Shown here: positions 25,759-34,320 of the stretch, piece by piece
How the letters are laid out: each line of letters starts with the position of its first letter
Numbering within the stretch: position 1 is the first letter of the stretch
Origin: Lederbergia sp. NSJ-179
GTDB taxonomy: Bacteria; Bacillota; Bacilli; Bacillales; Bacillaceae_C
DNA: 64,000 bases
Direction of reading: 5' to 3'
Assembly: GCF_022867885.1 (NCBI RefSeq)
Contig: NZ_JALIFP010000003.1
Location: forward strand, 1-64,000
Notes under the pieces: model-generated
Database searches by the model: none
Seen by the model: the letters and a program-made list of their open reading frames with translations, nothing else
What the model was told of the DNA's origin: nothing
Translations under genes and position numbers: made by a program

Positions 25759-27007
25759 CTCCGCAACAAAAACAATATTTAGACCTGGTTAAAACCAATC
25801 CAGTAAAATTCGGTCATTGGACAGGATTCAAAGACTTAATTGGCATTCACAATGAATGGATTAAGTCTTTTTTGTTTGTGAAAGAAGATCAAACATTACT
25901 TGCCCATAGGGGTAGTTATAAAACAACCTGCCTGGCCATCGCCATTGCATTTTTGATTGTGCTGCAGCCAAATAAGAATATTATTTTCTTCCGGAAGACA
26001 GATACAGACGTTATAGAGATCGTGCTGCAGGTACAGAAGTTATTGCTAAGTGATTATTTTAAGAAGCTAGTTTACGTCCTTTATGGCGTTGAGTTAGTTC
26101 TTTTAAAAGAGACAAGCTTTGAAATAGACACGAATTTAAAGACTAGCAGCCGTGGTACGTCTCAATTGCTTGGAATTGGTATAAAAGCATCTATCACAGG
26201 TAAACACGCTGACATCATCATTACTGACGATATTGTTAACGTTAAAGACCGTGTAAGTAAAGCCGAGCGTAAATTGATTAAGCTGCAGTACCAGGAATTA
26301 CAAAATGTTAAAAATCGTGGTGGCGCTTTATAAATACAGGTACTCCATGGCATAAAGAAGATGCCATTTCTTCTATGCCCAATGTCATTAGATATGACTG
26401 CTATCAAACTAATTTGATTAATAAAGAGCAGCTGCAGCATTTAAGAGATAGCATGTCACCTTCTCTTTTTGCAGCCAACTATGAGTTAAAGCATATAGCC
26501 GATGCAGATGCCATGTTCAGTGCTCCAAAATATACAAGCGAGATAGAGTTGATCTATAACGGATTGGCGCATATAGATGCTTCCTACGGTGGTTCTGATG
26601 GTACAGCATTCACCATATTTAAAGTCATTGGGGATAGAATTATAGGCTTTGGTAAGCGTTGGGAGAAGCATGTGGATGATTGTCTTGGTGAGATTGTAGC
26701 CTATCACAAAGAATTCAGAGCCGGCACCATTCACGTGGAAAAAAATGCTGATAAAGGATATCTAGCTAAAGAATTGAACAAACGTAAGGCCTTTGCCCAG
26801 GAATATCACGAATCACAGAATAAGTTTATTAAAATTACAACTTATCTCAGGAAGTATTGGAAACAGATTGAATGGCTAGATGATACGGATCCCGAATACA
26901 TTAACGAAATATTGGACTACACGGAAAATGCAGAACATGATGATTCACCAGACAGTGCTGCAAGTTTACTTAGAAAAATAAAAGGTCAATCTGATTGGCT
27001 TATTTAA
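25755..27007 (+). pseudogene. terminase large subunit, frameshifted
   Basis: Packaging ATPase/nuclease in two frames. Part one (25755-26333, 192 aa) holds the ATPase with HRGSYKTTCLA (Walker A-like) and ADIIITDDIVN (Walker B). Part two (from about 26324 to 27007) begins RFINTGTPWHKED (motif III region) and holds nuclease residues AHIDASYGG and DDSPDSAASL. The join reads GGT GGC GCT TTA TAA; restoring one C (GGC CGC TTT ATA AAT) gives the family phrase NRGGRFINTG. One base is therefore missing near 26323-26325. Either the prophage cannot package DNA or this is a sequencing error. Confidence 0.85.
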
Positions 27008-27020
27008 AGGTGGTGAAAAA

Positions 27021-28514
27021 GTGGACAGATATTTAATAAGTGATAATCCTCAAGTGGTTGCCCGTGCATTGTCAAAAGCAATTCAGGAGGATAAACATTC
27101 ACAGGCTAAAGATAAAGCAAGGCAAGGACAAGCTTATTACGATTACAAGCATGATATTTTAAATAACCGTATTTTTTACTTGGATGATAATGATGTGCTG
27201 CAAGAAGATACATTTGCATCAAATATTAAAATCCCTCATCCTTTTTTCACAGAGTTGGTTGATCAAAAAGTGCAATATCTGTTATCTAATCCAGTTGAAG
27301 TAGAGGTTGAGGATGAACAGTTCCAAGAATATCTAAAAGAATACTATGATGAGGACCTTCAATTATTCTTACAAGAAGCCCTAGAGGGTGCCTCTGTGAA
27401 GGGATTTGAATATGCATATGCTAGAACTACCGCACAGGATATTCTTAAATTTCAAGTGTCTGACAGTCTTCAAACCTTTGATGTGTATGACGATAACGGA
27501 GACCTTAAAGCCGTTGTTCGATATTACAACAAAGATATTACAAGAGATGGTAAAAACACACCTGTAGAACATGCAGAGGTTTGGGATGATAAACAGGTTA
27601 CCTTCTACGTAAAAGACAAGAATGGCAATTTTGTTCTTGACCAAAAAAGGGAAATGAACCCTAGACCTCATATTGTAGCTATTCAAGATGATGGTCAGGT
27701 ATTGGAACGCTCTTATGGAACAATCCCATTCTATAAGCTGGGCAACAACAAGAAGAATCAAACCGATTTGGAGCCAATCAAGGCACTCATTGACGATTAC
27801 GACTTAATGGCTTGTTTCATATCTAACAACCTCCAGGACTTTACCGAAGCCATTTATGTAGTCAAGGGATACCCTGGGGATGACTTGAACAAGTTACGTA
27901 AGAATATCAAGGCTAAAAAGACGGTTGGCGTGAGTGAAACAGGCGGTTTAGATATTAAAACATTCAATATTCCAGTTGATGCCCGTAAGACAAAGTTAGA
28001 GATAAACAAAGATGCCATTTATAAGTTCGGTATGGGCTTTGATTCCACTCAAGTTGGGGATGGTAATATTACCAATATTGTTATTAAAAGCCGTTACGCT
28101 CTATTGGATATGAAGGCAAATAAGGCTGAAATCCGCTTACGATCGTTGTTAAAATGGATGAATGAATTAATTGTCCAGGATATTAATCGGCGTCACGGAA
28201 CAGCTTATAAGGCGTCTGATATTAAAGTAACCATTACCCGTGAAACAATGGTAAATGAAACGGATCTTGTTGACAGGGCCAAAACAGAAGCGGATACCAA
28301 ACAAGTTATAATTCAAACCATTTTGTCAGTTGCACCACGGCTTGATGATGAAACAGTTCTGAAAATGATTTGTGAACAGTTTGAACTTGATTGGGAAGAG
28401 GTACAAGAGCTGCTTGATTCAGAGGATTACGAAGAAGGTTTTTCTGATAATACGGATCCAGTAGAAGAAGGTGATCCAGATGCGGGAACTGGACAAGTGG
28501 CAGAAGGAGCTTGA
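27021..28514 (+). CDS. phage portal protein (SPP1 gp6-like)
   Basis: A 497-aa ring-forming vertex protein through which DNA is packaged. Family phrases include IPHPFFTELVDQKVQYLLSN, the early FEYAYARTTAQD region, DLMACFISNNLQDF and GNITNIVIKSRYALLDMKAN. Acidic C-terminus. GTG start after GGTGGTG. Directly between terminase and the MuF head protein. Confidence 0.9.
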   Translation: MDRYLISDNPQVVARALSKAIQEDKHSQAKDKARQGQAYYDYKHDILNNRIFYLDDNDVLQEDTFASNIKIPHPFFTELVDQKVQYLLSNPVEVEVEDEQFQEYLKEYYDEDLQLFLQEALEGASVKGFEYAYARTTAQDILKFQVSDSLQTFDVYDDNGDLKAVVRYYNKDITRDGKNTPVEHAEVWDDKQVTFYVKDKNGNFVLDQKREMNPRPHIVAIQDDGQVLERSYGTIPFYKLGNNKKNQTDLEPIKALIDDYDLMACFISNNLQDFTEAIYVVKGYPGDDLNKLRKNIKAKKTVGVSETGGLDIKTFNIPVDARKTKLEINKDAIYKFGMGFDSTQVGDGNITNIVIKSRYALLDMKANKAEIRLRSLLKWMNELIVQDINRRHGTAYKASDIKVTITRETMVNETDLVDRAKTEADTKQVIIQTILSVAPRLDDETVLKMICEQFELDWEEVQELLDSEDYEEGFSDNTDPVEEGDPDAGTGQVAEGA

Positions 28515-29688
28515 GCAACTCTCTAATTATGCTGAGGGTGCGGTCAACAAAAAGCTGTTTAAATATTATCGTCAAGCTTTGATTGATATAAAAAAGGAAA
28601 TGAAGGTCTTCATAGAAAACTATGAAACACTGTCCTTTTCCAAGCGACTGGAAGCTGAAAGGCTACTTGAAAATGGAAAGCAGATCGATAAGATTTTAAG
28701 AGAGACTTATCAGAAGGCAAATAAAGCCGTTGAGGAGTATGCAAAAGATGAAGCGGAGCGAGGTTACTATGGAACCTGGTATGCTATGGAAGGCGCTCAT
28801 AATATCCAGTTAAATATGAATATGCTTCCTGAAAAATATATTAAGCAGCTGGTGCACCATCCGGTGAAAGGCAAGGTATTTTCCAAACGATTGTATCGAG
28901 ACCGTGACAGATTGGCCAAAGAAACAGTCAACGCACTATTAGATGCAGCAAGAAAAGGAAAAAGTTATGCAGTTGCAGCAAAGCAGATATCTGAACTCAC
29001 AGAAGCATCATATAAGCGTGCTTTTAGAATAGCCCGCACAGAAGGCGGTCGAGTCCAGTCTACTGCAAAACAGCGAAGCTACGTTGAAGCAAAGAAAAAA
29101 GGTGTGGATCTTAAAAAGAAATGGCTGTCCACTCTTGATAAGGTTACAAGAGATTCACATCAATATTTAGATGGGCAAACCGTTGATATTGAAGATAAGT
29201 TTGTAACAAAAGATGGTCATAAAGCAGATGGTCCCCGCTTATTTGGTGTAGCTGAAGAGGATATTCATTGTCGTTGTACCACCATTACAGAGGTTAATGG
29301 AATATCACCTGAACTAAGACGGGATAATGAGGGGAATGAATTTTCTTATAAGAGTTATAAGGAATGGTTTGGCTACAAGAAAAAAAGAGCTGAATCTGGT
29401 ATAATTGGCTTAAATACGAAAGATGATGTGCAAATTAAAGGTATTTCAGAACATCAATTCGATAGAATGATACAAAGAAACATAAGCTTTCCCGATACGA
29501 AAGATGCGCTTATTAATCCTTTAGAGATAAAGAAAGATAAAATAGATGATCAAGGGAAGGTTTCAAGGAAATATGTTGGTGAAAAAACATCCGTTGTCAT
29601 CAATCCCTTAACGGGTAATATTATTACAACACATAAAACGTCTAGTAAAACTGCTGAAAAATTAAAGAAAAGGGGTGGTAGTTCATGA
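28480..29688 (+). CDS. MuF-type head morphogenesis protein with C-terminal toxin-like domain
   Basis: 402 aa. Residues about 1-270 form the SPP1 gp7/MuF minor capsid domain (RAFRIARTEGGRVQSTAKQR; STLDKVTRDSHQYLDGQTVD; EEDIHCRCTT). The last 90 or so residues are an extra module (ISEHQFDRMIQRNISFPDTK, GKVSRKYVGEKTSVVINPLT) resembling BECR-fold ribonuclease toxins found on phage capsid proteins. ATG 28480 has AAGGTG ahead and overlaps the portal gene. MuF-toxin fusions are a known temperate-phage polymorphic toxin class. Confidence 0.82.
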   Translation: MRELDKWQKELEQLSNYAEGAVNKKLFKYYRQALIDIKKEMKVFIENYETLSFSKRLEAERLLENGKQIDKILRETYQKANKAVEEYAKDEAERGYYGTWYAMEGAHNIQLNMNMLPEKYIKQLVHHPVKGKVFSKRLYRDRDRLAKETVNALLDAARKGKSYAVAAKQISELTEASYKRAFRIARTEGGRVQSTAKQRSYVEAKKKGVDLKKKWLSTLDKVTRDSHQYLDGQTVDIEDKFVTKDGHKADGPRLFGVAEEDIHCRCTTITEVNGISPELRRDNEGNEFSYKSYKEWFGYKKKRAESGIIGLNTKDDVQIKGISEHQFDRMIQRNISFPDTKDALINPLEIKKDKIDDQGKVSRKYVGEKTSVVINPLTGNIITTHKTSSKTAEKLKKRGGSS

Positions 29689-29915
29689 GATTAGATGAAG
29701 TGTTTGATTTGAGAGAACAAACTTTTTTAAAAAAAGAATTGCCAAACTTTGATTTTGATGTTGATTACGATGATGAAAAATTAATTGATTTTGAAGATGA
29801 ACTTCAAGATGTCATCACTTTAAAAGGTTTTGATGAATTTTATAACATCAATACATTTGGTAAGAAAACCGAGAAATTGCTTGATAAATATGTCGATTAT
29901 ATTGATAGAAAGTAA
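29685..29915 (+). CDS. small acidic protein, likely immunity partner of the MuF toxin domain
   Basis: 76 aa, strongly acidic (about 20 Asp/Glu), no signal peptide. It overlaps the toxin-bearing head protein by four bases (ATGA) and is followed at once by a terminator. Size, charge, coupling and place fit a cognate immunity protein. No family recognised; the role is inferred from context. Confidence 0.6.
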   Translation: MRLDEVFDLREQTFLKKELPNFDFDVDYDDEKLIDFEDELQDVITLKGFDEFYNINTFGKKTEKLLDKYVDYIDRK

Positions 29916-29916
29916 G

Positions 29917-29954
29917 AAGCACTTAACTGAAATTAAAAGTTAGGTGCTATTTTT
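29917..29954 (+). terminator. terminator after the toxin/immunity pair
   Basis: The stem AGCACtTAAC / GTTAgGTGCT is followed by ATTTTTA. Confidence 0.7.
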
Positions 29955-29980
29955 ATGTCCATTTTTAGGGGGTGAATTTA

Positions 29981-30199
29981 TTGGCAATGACACCATTTGA
30001 AAAAGCTCTTCTTGGAGAGCTCAAGGGAATTCGTAAAGCGATCGAAAAAATAGATCGCAACAATGAAGTAGACATACCACCACATGAATTGCTTGCTATG
30101 CAAATGGCACAAATGCAGCAGTCGGAAGAGAAGGCAAAAGTGGTGAAAAAGGAAAAGCCTTTATACGATCCACTGGGTAGGAAAGGAGGGGTAATATGA
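29981..30199 (+). CDS. small phage protein, hypothetical
   Basis: A 72-aa helical protein (MTPFEKALLGELKGIRKAIEKI) with a coiled-coil-like N-terminus. TTG 29981 has AGGGGGTG eight bases ahead; ATG 29987 is also possible. It overlaps the DUF2829 gene by four bases. Function unknown. Confidence 0.55.
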   Translation: MAMTPFEKALLGELKGIRKAIEKIDRNNEVDIPPHELLAMQMAQMQQSEEKAKVVKKEKPLYDPLGRKGGVI

Positions 30200-30402
30200 A
30201 TTTTGGACAAGCATTAGAAGTGATGAAAAATTTCGGAAAAGTACGTTTACCATTCTGGAATAAAAATACTCATGTGAGTATTGAACGGTCTGACGAATAT
30301 ACACATCCATATTTTGTCGTTGAATCGGATAAGGGGGTAGTTCCTTGGATCCCTACTTATCCAGAAATGCTTAGTGAAGAATGGGAAGTCGTTAAATTTT
30401 AA
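30196..30402 (+). CDS. DUF2829 protein, Tad2-like (anti-Thoeris candidate)
   Basis: A 68-aa single-domain protein: MNFGQALEVMKNFGKVRLPF, then WIPTYPEMLSEEWEVV. The opening FGQAL...GKKVxRxxW-like pattern and the W-x-P-x-x-x-(D/E)(M/L)L-x-x-x-W end are the DUF2829 signature. Tad2, which sequesters the cyclic-nucleotide signal of Thoeris defence, is a DUF2829 member. It is shorter than typical Tad2, and whether it binds a signal molecule is unknown. RBS AGGAGGGG. Confidence 0.7.
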   Translation: MNFGQALEVMKNFGKVRLPFWNKNTHVSIERSDEYTHPYFVVESDKGVVPWIPTYPEMLSEEWEVVKF

Positions 30403-30416
30403 CGGCTTTTTTATTT
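30387..30416 (+). terminator. intrinsic terminator overlapping the DUF2829 stop
   Basis: The stem AGTCGTTAA / TTAACGGCT is followed by a T run. It ends the packaging-side transcript before the capsid genes. Confidence 0.75.
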
Positions 30417-30439
30417 TGTCCTGAATATGACGTAAAAAG

Positions 30440-30496
30440 GTTTGCGCTGAACCGGCAGTATATCCGGCAATCCTAAGTGGAACCGACCACTATAAA
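30440..30496 (+). promoter_or_regulatory. structured leader upstream of scaffold/capsid genes
   Basis: Two short GC-rich hairpins, CCGG-N8-CCGG around 30453-30468 and AGTGG-aaccga-CCACT at 30477-30492, stand between a terminator and the RBS AGGAGG in an otherwise AT-rich genome. It could be an RNA stability or translation element. Confidence 0.45.
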
Positions 30497-30517
30497 AGGT
30501 ATAGGAGGAATTTACCA

Positions 30518-31138
30518 ATGGAATGGATTAAAGCAATTATTGAAAAGCATAAAAATGAAGATGGTACTTATAACATTGAGGAAGCCATGAAAGAGATTAA
30601 TACGGAGTTTCCCAAGAATGCAGTGCCAAAAGATCAATATAACAATGTCGCTAACCAATTGAAAACTACGAACCAAACGTTGAAAGACCTGCAGGAGAAA
30701 ACAAAGGATAATCCGGATATCCAGAAGCAATTGCAGGAAGCACAGGCCGCAAAAGAAGCTGCAGAAAAAGAATTGCAAAAGCTACAAACAGACGTGCAGC
30801 TCAAAGAAAAATTGCGTGAAGCTGGTGCAAAAGATGTTGATTATATGATTTTCAAGTTGGGTGAAATTGAAGTAAATAAGGATGGTTCTATTAAGGATTT
30901 GGATAATAAAATCAAGTCTTTACAGGAAGCTAATCCTTCCTATTTTGAAGACGAAAATGAAGAAGGAAAAGGCGGTGCTAATACACCACCAGGTTATCAG
31001 GTGAAAGACAACAAGCTAGATAAGGGTGGCCAAACCAAGACCTATACGCAAGATCAGTTGAAGAATTTAACGCCACAAGAGATTAATGATAACTGGGAAG
31101 CTGTTTCAGCTGCCCTAGCACAAGGAGGAAATGAATAA
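30518..31138 (+). CDS. phage scaffolding protein
   Basis: A 206-aa capsid assembly scaffold (phage GP20-like). Long coiled coil (about 45-100, repeated LQ/KE heptads), then the helix KLREAGAKDVDYMIFKLGEI and an unstructured C-terminus. It overlaps the capsid gene by one base (TAATG), the usual arrangement. Confidence 0.88.
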   Translation: MEWIKAIIEKHKNEDGTYNIEEAMKEINTEFPKNAVPKDQYNNVANQLKTTNQTLKDLQEKTKDNPDIQKQLQEAQAAKEAAEKELQKLQTDVQLKEKLREAGAKDVDYMIFKLGEIEVNKDGSIKDLDNKIKSLQEANPSYFEDENEEGKGGANTPPGYQVKDNKLDKGGQTKTYTQDQLKNLTPQEINDNWEAVSAALAQGGNE

Positions 31139-32013
31139 TGGCATTACCAAATTCAAATTTTAAAAACTTTATTCCAACAATTTGGAGCGCACGGCTACTT
31201 GCTAATCTTGACAAGTCGCTTGTTGCGCTCCAATTCGTTAACCGTGACTATGAGGGAGAAATTCAGGCGTATGGTGATACGGTTAAAATTAATCAGCTAG
31301 GTAACATCACCATTAAGGATTACGATGGATCCGATATTGATGATCCAGAGGAAATTGATTCTACTCAACAAACACTAGTAATTGACCAGGCAAAATACTT
31401 TAATTTTGCTGTAAAAGATGTAGATAAGGCACAGGCTAACGTCAATCTATTGGATGGGTCTATGCGCCGTGCTGCATATAACCTTGCTGATGTTATTGAC
31501 CAAGATGTATTTAATGTTGCTGCTACTGGTGCGGGAGTGAAACAAGGCTCTGCATCTAACCCGATTGAAATTGATGTTAAAAACGCTTATGACACATTAG
31601 TAGACCTAGGTGTTCTTCTTGACGAAAAGAATGTTCCGAGTGGTGGACGAAAAATTGCACTCCCACCATGGTTTTTAGGATTATTGGCAAAAGACCCACG
31701 TTTTACTAAAGATTTAAACGTTTTGGCTAATGGTGTTGTTGAGGGCGCAACTGTAGGGCGTTTCCAACTCTTGCAATCGAACAACCTTAAGACGGGTACA
31801 GGTGGTGCTGTACACGTTCCTGCGGGTACTACAGATGCTCTAACATTTGCTAACCAGATTGTTGAGACAGAAGCCTATCGTCCAGAGAAAAACTTCTCTG
31901 ATGCAGTAAAAGGCCTATCTGTTTGGGGTAGAAAGGTTATTCAAAAGGATGCACTGGCTGATTTCGTCATCAAGCCTAAGGATCCAGAAGAAGTTGGAGA
32001 AGTAGAAGGGTAA
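31138..32013 (+). CDS. major capsid protein
   Basis: A 291-aa head shell protein, HK97-like or P22-like coat fold group. It starts MALPNSNFKNFIPTIWSARL and contains VKINQLGNITIKDY and YFNFAVKDVDKAQANVNLLD. The place after the scaffold and before connector genes, together with strong codon usage and RBS (AGGAGG), supports the call. Confidence 0.88.
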   Translation: MALPNSNFKNFIPTIWSARLLANLDKSLVALQFVNRDYEGEIQAYGDTVKINQLGNITIKDYDGSDIDDPEEIDSTQQTLVIDQAKYFNFAVKDVDKAQANVNLLDGSMRRAAYNLADVIDQDVFNVAATGAGVKQGSASNPIEIDVKNAYDTLVDLGVLLDEKNVPSGGRKIALPPWFLGLLAKDPRFTKDLNVLANGVVEGATVGRFQLLQSNNLKTGTGGAVHVPAGTTDALTFANQIVETEAYRPEKNFSDAVKGLSVWGRKVIQKDALADFVIKPKDPEEVGEVEG

Positions 32014-32040
32014 GAGGGCTTATAATAGTCCTCTTTTTAA
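32010..32040 (+). terminator. partial terminator after capsid gene
   Basis: The stem AAGAGGgCT / AGtCCTCTT with T5 probably reduces read-through into the connector and tail genes. Confidence 0.65.
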
Positions 32041-32053
32041 TTGAGGTGAAAAT

Positions 32054-32581
32054 ATGATTATCTCACTTGATGAAGCAAAAAAAATAGATTCTTCTATTGA
32101 TCAGGACGATCTAGACGCCTTTGAACAAGCAGTAAGAGCACTAACCAGTAATAATTTTCAAGTCAAGCAAATACGCTATCAAATTAAGTCTATTGGTGAA
32201 GATTCTATTACTCTTGATGCTGCCCTTCAAGGAGTGCGGAAAGGTGACTCAATCGAAGTTAATTATTCAATGCTAAATGATGGCGTATATGAGGTTTTAG
32301 ATGTTGTTGAGGGTATTGTTACCTTGCAGGCTAAACTCTTCCCAGAAGAGCCTAAACGGGCTATTCTAACGCTTGTTAGATATCCAGCTGATATTAAGCG
32401 AGGGATTAAGAAACTCATTCAGTATGATGTGAAAATGAGCAGCAAAATTGGCGTGAAATCTGAAACAATTAGCCGAATGAGTACCACTTATTTTGATGTT
32501 AATGCATCTGATAATACAGACGGCTACCCAAAAGCCTTGCTCTCCTTTTTGGATAAGTATAAAAAAATGAGGTGGAGCTGA
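32054..32581 (+). CDS. head-tail connector (gp15-like adaptor)
   Basis: 175 aa. It lies directly after the capsid gene, where siphophages encode the adaptor that docks on the portal. Pattern: acidic N-terminus (ISLDEAKKIDSSIDQDDLDA), central beta region and C-terminal helices (DIKRGIKKLIQYDVKM). Assignment is by position. Confidence 0.65.
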   Translation: MIISLDEAKKIDSSIDQDDLDAFEQAVRALTSNNFQVKQIRYQIKSIGEDSITLDAALQGVRKGDSIEVNYSMLNDGVYEVLDVVEGIVTLQAKLFPEEPKRAILTLVRYPADIKRGIKKLIQYDVKMSSKIGVKSETISRMSTTYFDVNASDNTDGYPKALLSFLDKYKKMRWS

Positions 32582-32907
32582 TGCAGTCATTTGAAATTCA
32601 AGAAGAAAAAAGTATTCCAGACGGCATTGGTGGCCATATAAAGGACTGGTTTCCAGTTACGAGTGTAGAAGGGTATCTTGATTTGGTAACTGGTACTAAC
32701 TTGAATCCAGTACAAAACGCTTTTATTGAAGAGTCTACCCATCTATTGATCATTCCAGAATTCACACCAGCCATAACTGACGATATGCGTATTGTGGACC
32801 AACACAACCGATTCTATTTAGTCACTTATGCTGATGATCCAGTCGGTGTTGGTCATCACAATGAGATTTATTGTAAATATGGTGGTGTGATTGATGGCAA
32901 AGGATAA
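32581..32907 (+). CDS. head closure protein (gp16-like stopper)
   Basis: 108 aa, beta-rich (MQSFEIQEEKSIPDGIGGHI, GYLDLVTGTNLNPVQNAFIE, VDQHNRFYLVTYADDPVGVG). This size, fold and placement are typical of the stopper that plugs the portal. ATG 32581 follows GAGGTGG and overlaps the previous stop. Confidence 0.65.
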   Translation: MQSFEIQEEKSIPDGIGGHIKDWFPVTSVEGYLDLVTGTNLNPVQNAFIEESTHLLIIPEFTPAITDDMRIVDQHNRFYLVTYADDPVGVGHHNEIYCKYGGVIDGKG

Positions 32908-33325
32908 CTTCAGCTTTGAGGACAATTCTAAGGAAGTGAAAAATCAATTTCATGCCGTTTCAGAAGAAGCCATGCTTGCAGCTCTTTTATTGGTAGAAGG
33001 TCAAGCGAAAGCTTTAGCAGCTGTTCAAACGGGCGAAATGAGAGACAAGATTGACCATAAAATTACGAGTCAGGGTAGCAAATTAATGGGACAAGTTGGC
33101 TCACCAACAGAACATGCTGTTTATGTTGAATTTGGAACAGGTGAATTTGCAGAGAATGGGGCAGGACGTAAGGGCGGTTGGGTGTATCAGGATCCTTCAG
33201 GAGAATGGTTTTTTACCTGGGGACAAGAACCACAACCTTTTTTACGTCCTGCTTTTCGAATGACAAAAAAACAAGTTGAACAGATTTTTGGTATTAATTT
33301 TAAGCGTAGATTTGGAGGGAAATAA
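32894..33325 (+). CDS. HK97 gp10-like tail component
   Basis: 143 aa. It carries the family phrases AVQTGEMRDKIDHKI, HAVYVEFGTGEFAENG and QPFLRPAFRMTKKQVEQIF. Tail completion/neck protein. ATG 32894 follows GGTGGTG. Confidence 0.85.
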   Translation: MAKDNFSFEDNSKEVKNQFHAVSEEAMLAALLLVEGQAKALAAVQTGEMRDKIDHKITSQGSKLMGQVGSPTEHAVYVEFGTGEFAENGAGRKGGWVYQDPSGEWFFTWGQEPQPFLRPAFRMTKKQVEQIFGINFKRRFGGK

Positions 33326-33694
33326 ATGCTCCCTTTTTTACAAGAAATATATAAGCAATTTACGGAAGTACATGCAGAAAGCTACCACAATCAAAACACA
33401 GCAGATAAAGTAGTCTATCCCTATCTTACGTATGATTTCGATTCAGAAGAAATCGAAAGAAACGTAGACGGGTTCTACATTGATGTTGATGTTTTTGACA
33501 ACATTGGTAGCTTCACCCGTATTTTTGAATTAGAAGGTAAGCTGAAAGACCACTTTAAAGACAAAGTTTTACTTACGGAACATAATCTATTTCGTTTTAA
33601 TTTTTTAAGATCTACAGGAGTGCCTACTGGGGACAAATTGTTAAGACGTAGAAATTTACAAATTTATTGCAAGTTAGATTGGAGGAATAAATGA
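33326..33694 (+). CDS. tail terminator / completion protein
   Basis: 122 aa, starting one base after the previous stop. The place between the gp10-like gene and the major tail protein and its pattern (YPYLTYDFDSEEIERNVDGF) fit the gp17-like tail completion family. Positional assignment. Confidence 0.65.
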   Translation: MLPFLQEIYKQFTEVHAESYHNQNTADKVVYPYLTYDFDSEEIERNVDGFYIDVDVFDNIGSFTRIFELEGKLKDHFKDKVLLTEHNLFRFNFLRSTGVPTGDKLLRRRNLQIYCKLDWRNK

Positions 33695-34320
33695 TGGCAG
33701 GGTTAAGAAAGACAGGCTACACCAATAAAACATCTGAACGATATATCATCAATGCCGCAACGATTTACACTGGTGTAAAGTTTGAAAATGGACAATTTAC
33801 TGGTGATTTACATGGTGCTACTAGTGGAGGGGTTACCTTAACCATTGAGCAAGAATATCGTGACATCGAAGTGGACGGTACTGGGCATGTGAAGGTGAAA
33901 GGCAACAAGGTGTTAGAGTCCGCTAATGCTACGATTACGGCGAACATGAAGGAAATTACAGCTGAAACAATTAGGCGATCCCTTAACGGGTCCATTGCTG
34001 ATGCATCTGAAAAAGAAGCTCCAAAAGGCTATAAAGTGATTAAATCCAAGCGCTATTTAGAAGATGGAGATTACCTTGAAAATATTGCCATTGCAGGCCG
34101 ATTAAGCGGAACAAATCAACCTGTTGTTGCTATTTTAGATAATGCGCTTTGTACTTCAGGCCTAGAATTAGGTACAGAAGACAATAACGAAGCTGTCATT
34201 GAACAAACTTATGAAGCTCACGCAACGGAAGAGCAGCTTAATAGTGATGAAATGCCTTGGCGCATCTACTACCCTGAGGTAAGTACAGAACCAGAACCAG
34301 AACCGGAGGTTGAAGGATAA
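33691..34320 (+). CDS. major tail protein
   Basis: A 209-aa tail tube subunit with the beta-barrel layout of siphophage tail proteins (YIINAATIYTGVKFENGQFT; GATSGGVTLTIEQEYRDIEV; EAHATEEQLNSDEMPWRIYY). The C-terminus is a Glu-Pro repeat. RBS GGAGG, overlapping its neighbours. Confidence 0.82.
   Translation: MMAGLRKTGYTNKTSERYIINAATIYTGVKFENGQFTGDLHGATSGGVTLTIEQEYRDIEVDGTGHVKVKGNKVLESANATITANMKEITAETIRRSLNGSIADASEKEAPKGYKVIKSKRYLEDGDYLENIAIAGRLSGTNQPVVAILDNALCTSGLELGTEDNNEAVIEQTYEAHATEEQLNSDEMPWRIYYPEVSTEPEPEPEVEG

Noticed and set aside
26300-26345. Programmed frameshift or intron in the terminase gene
   Set aside because: No slippery X XXY YYZ motif at the join and no insertion; a one-base deletion explains it fully.
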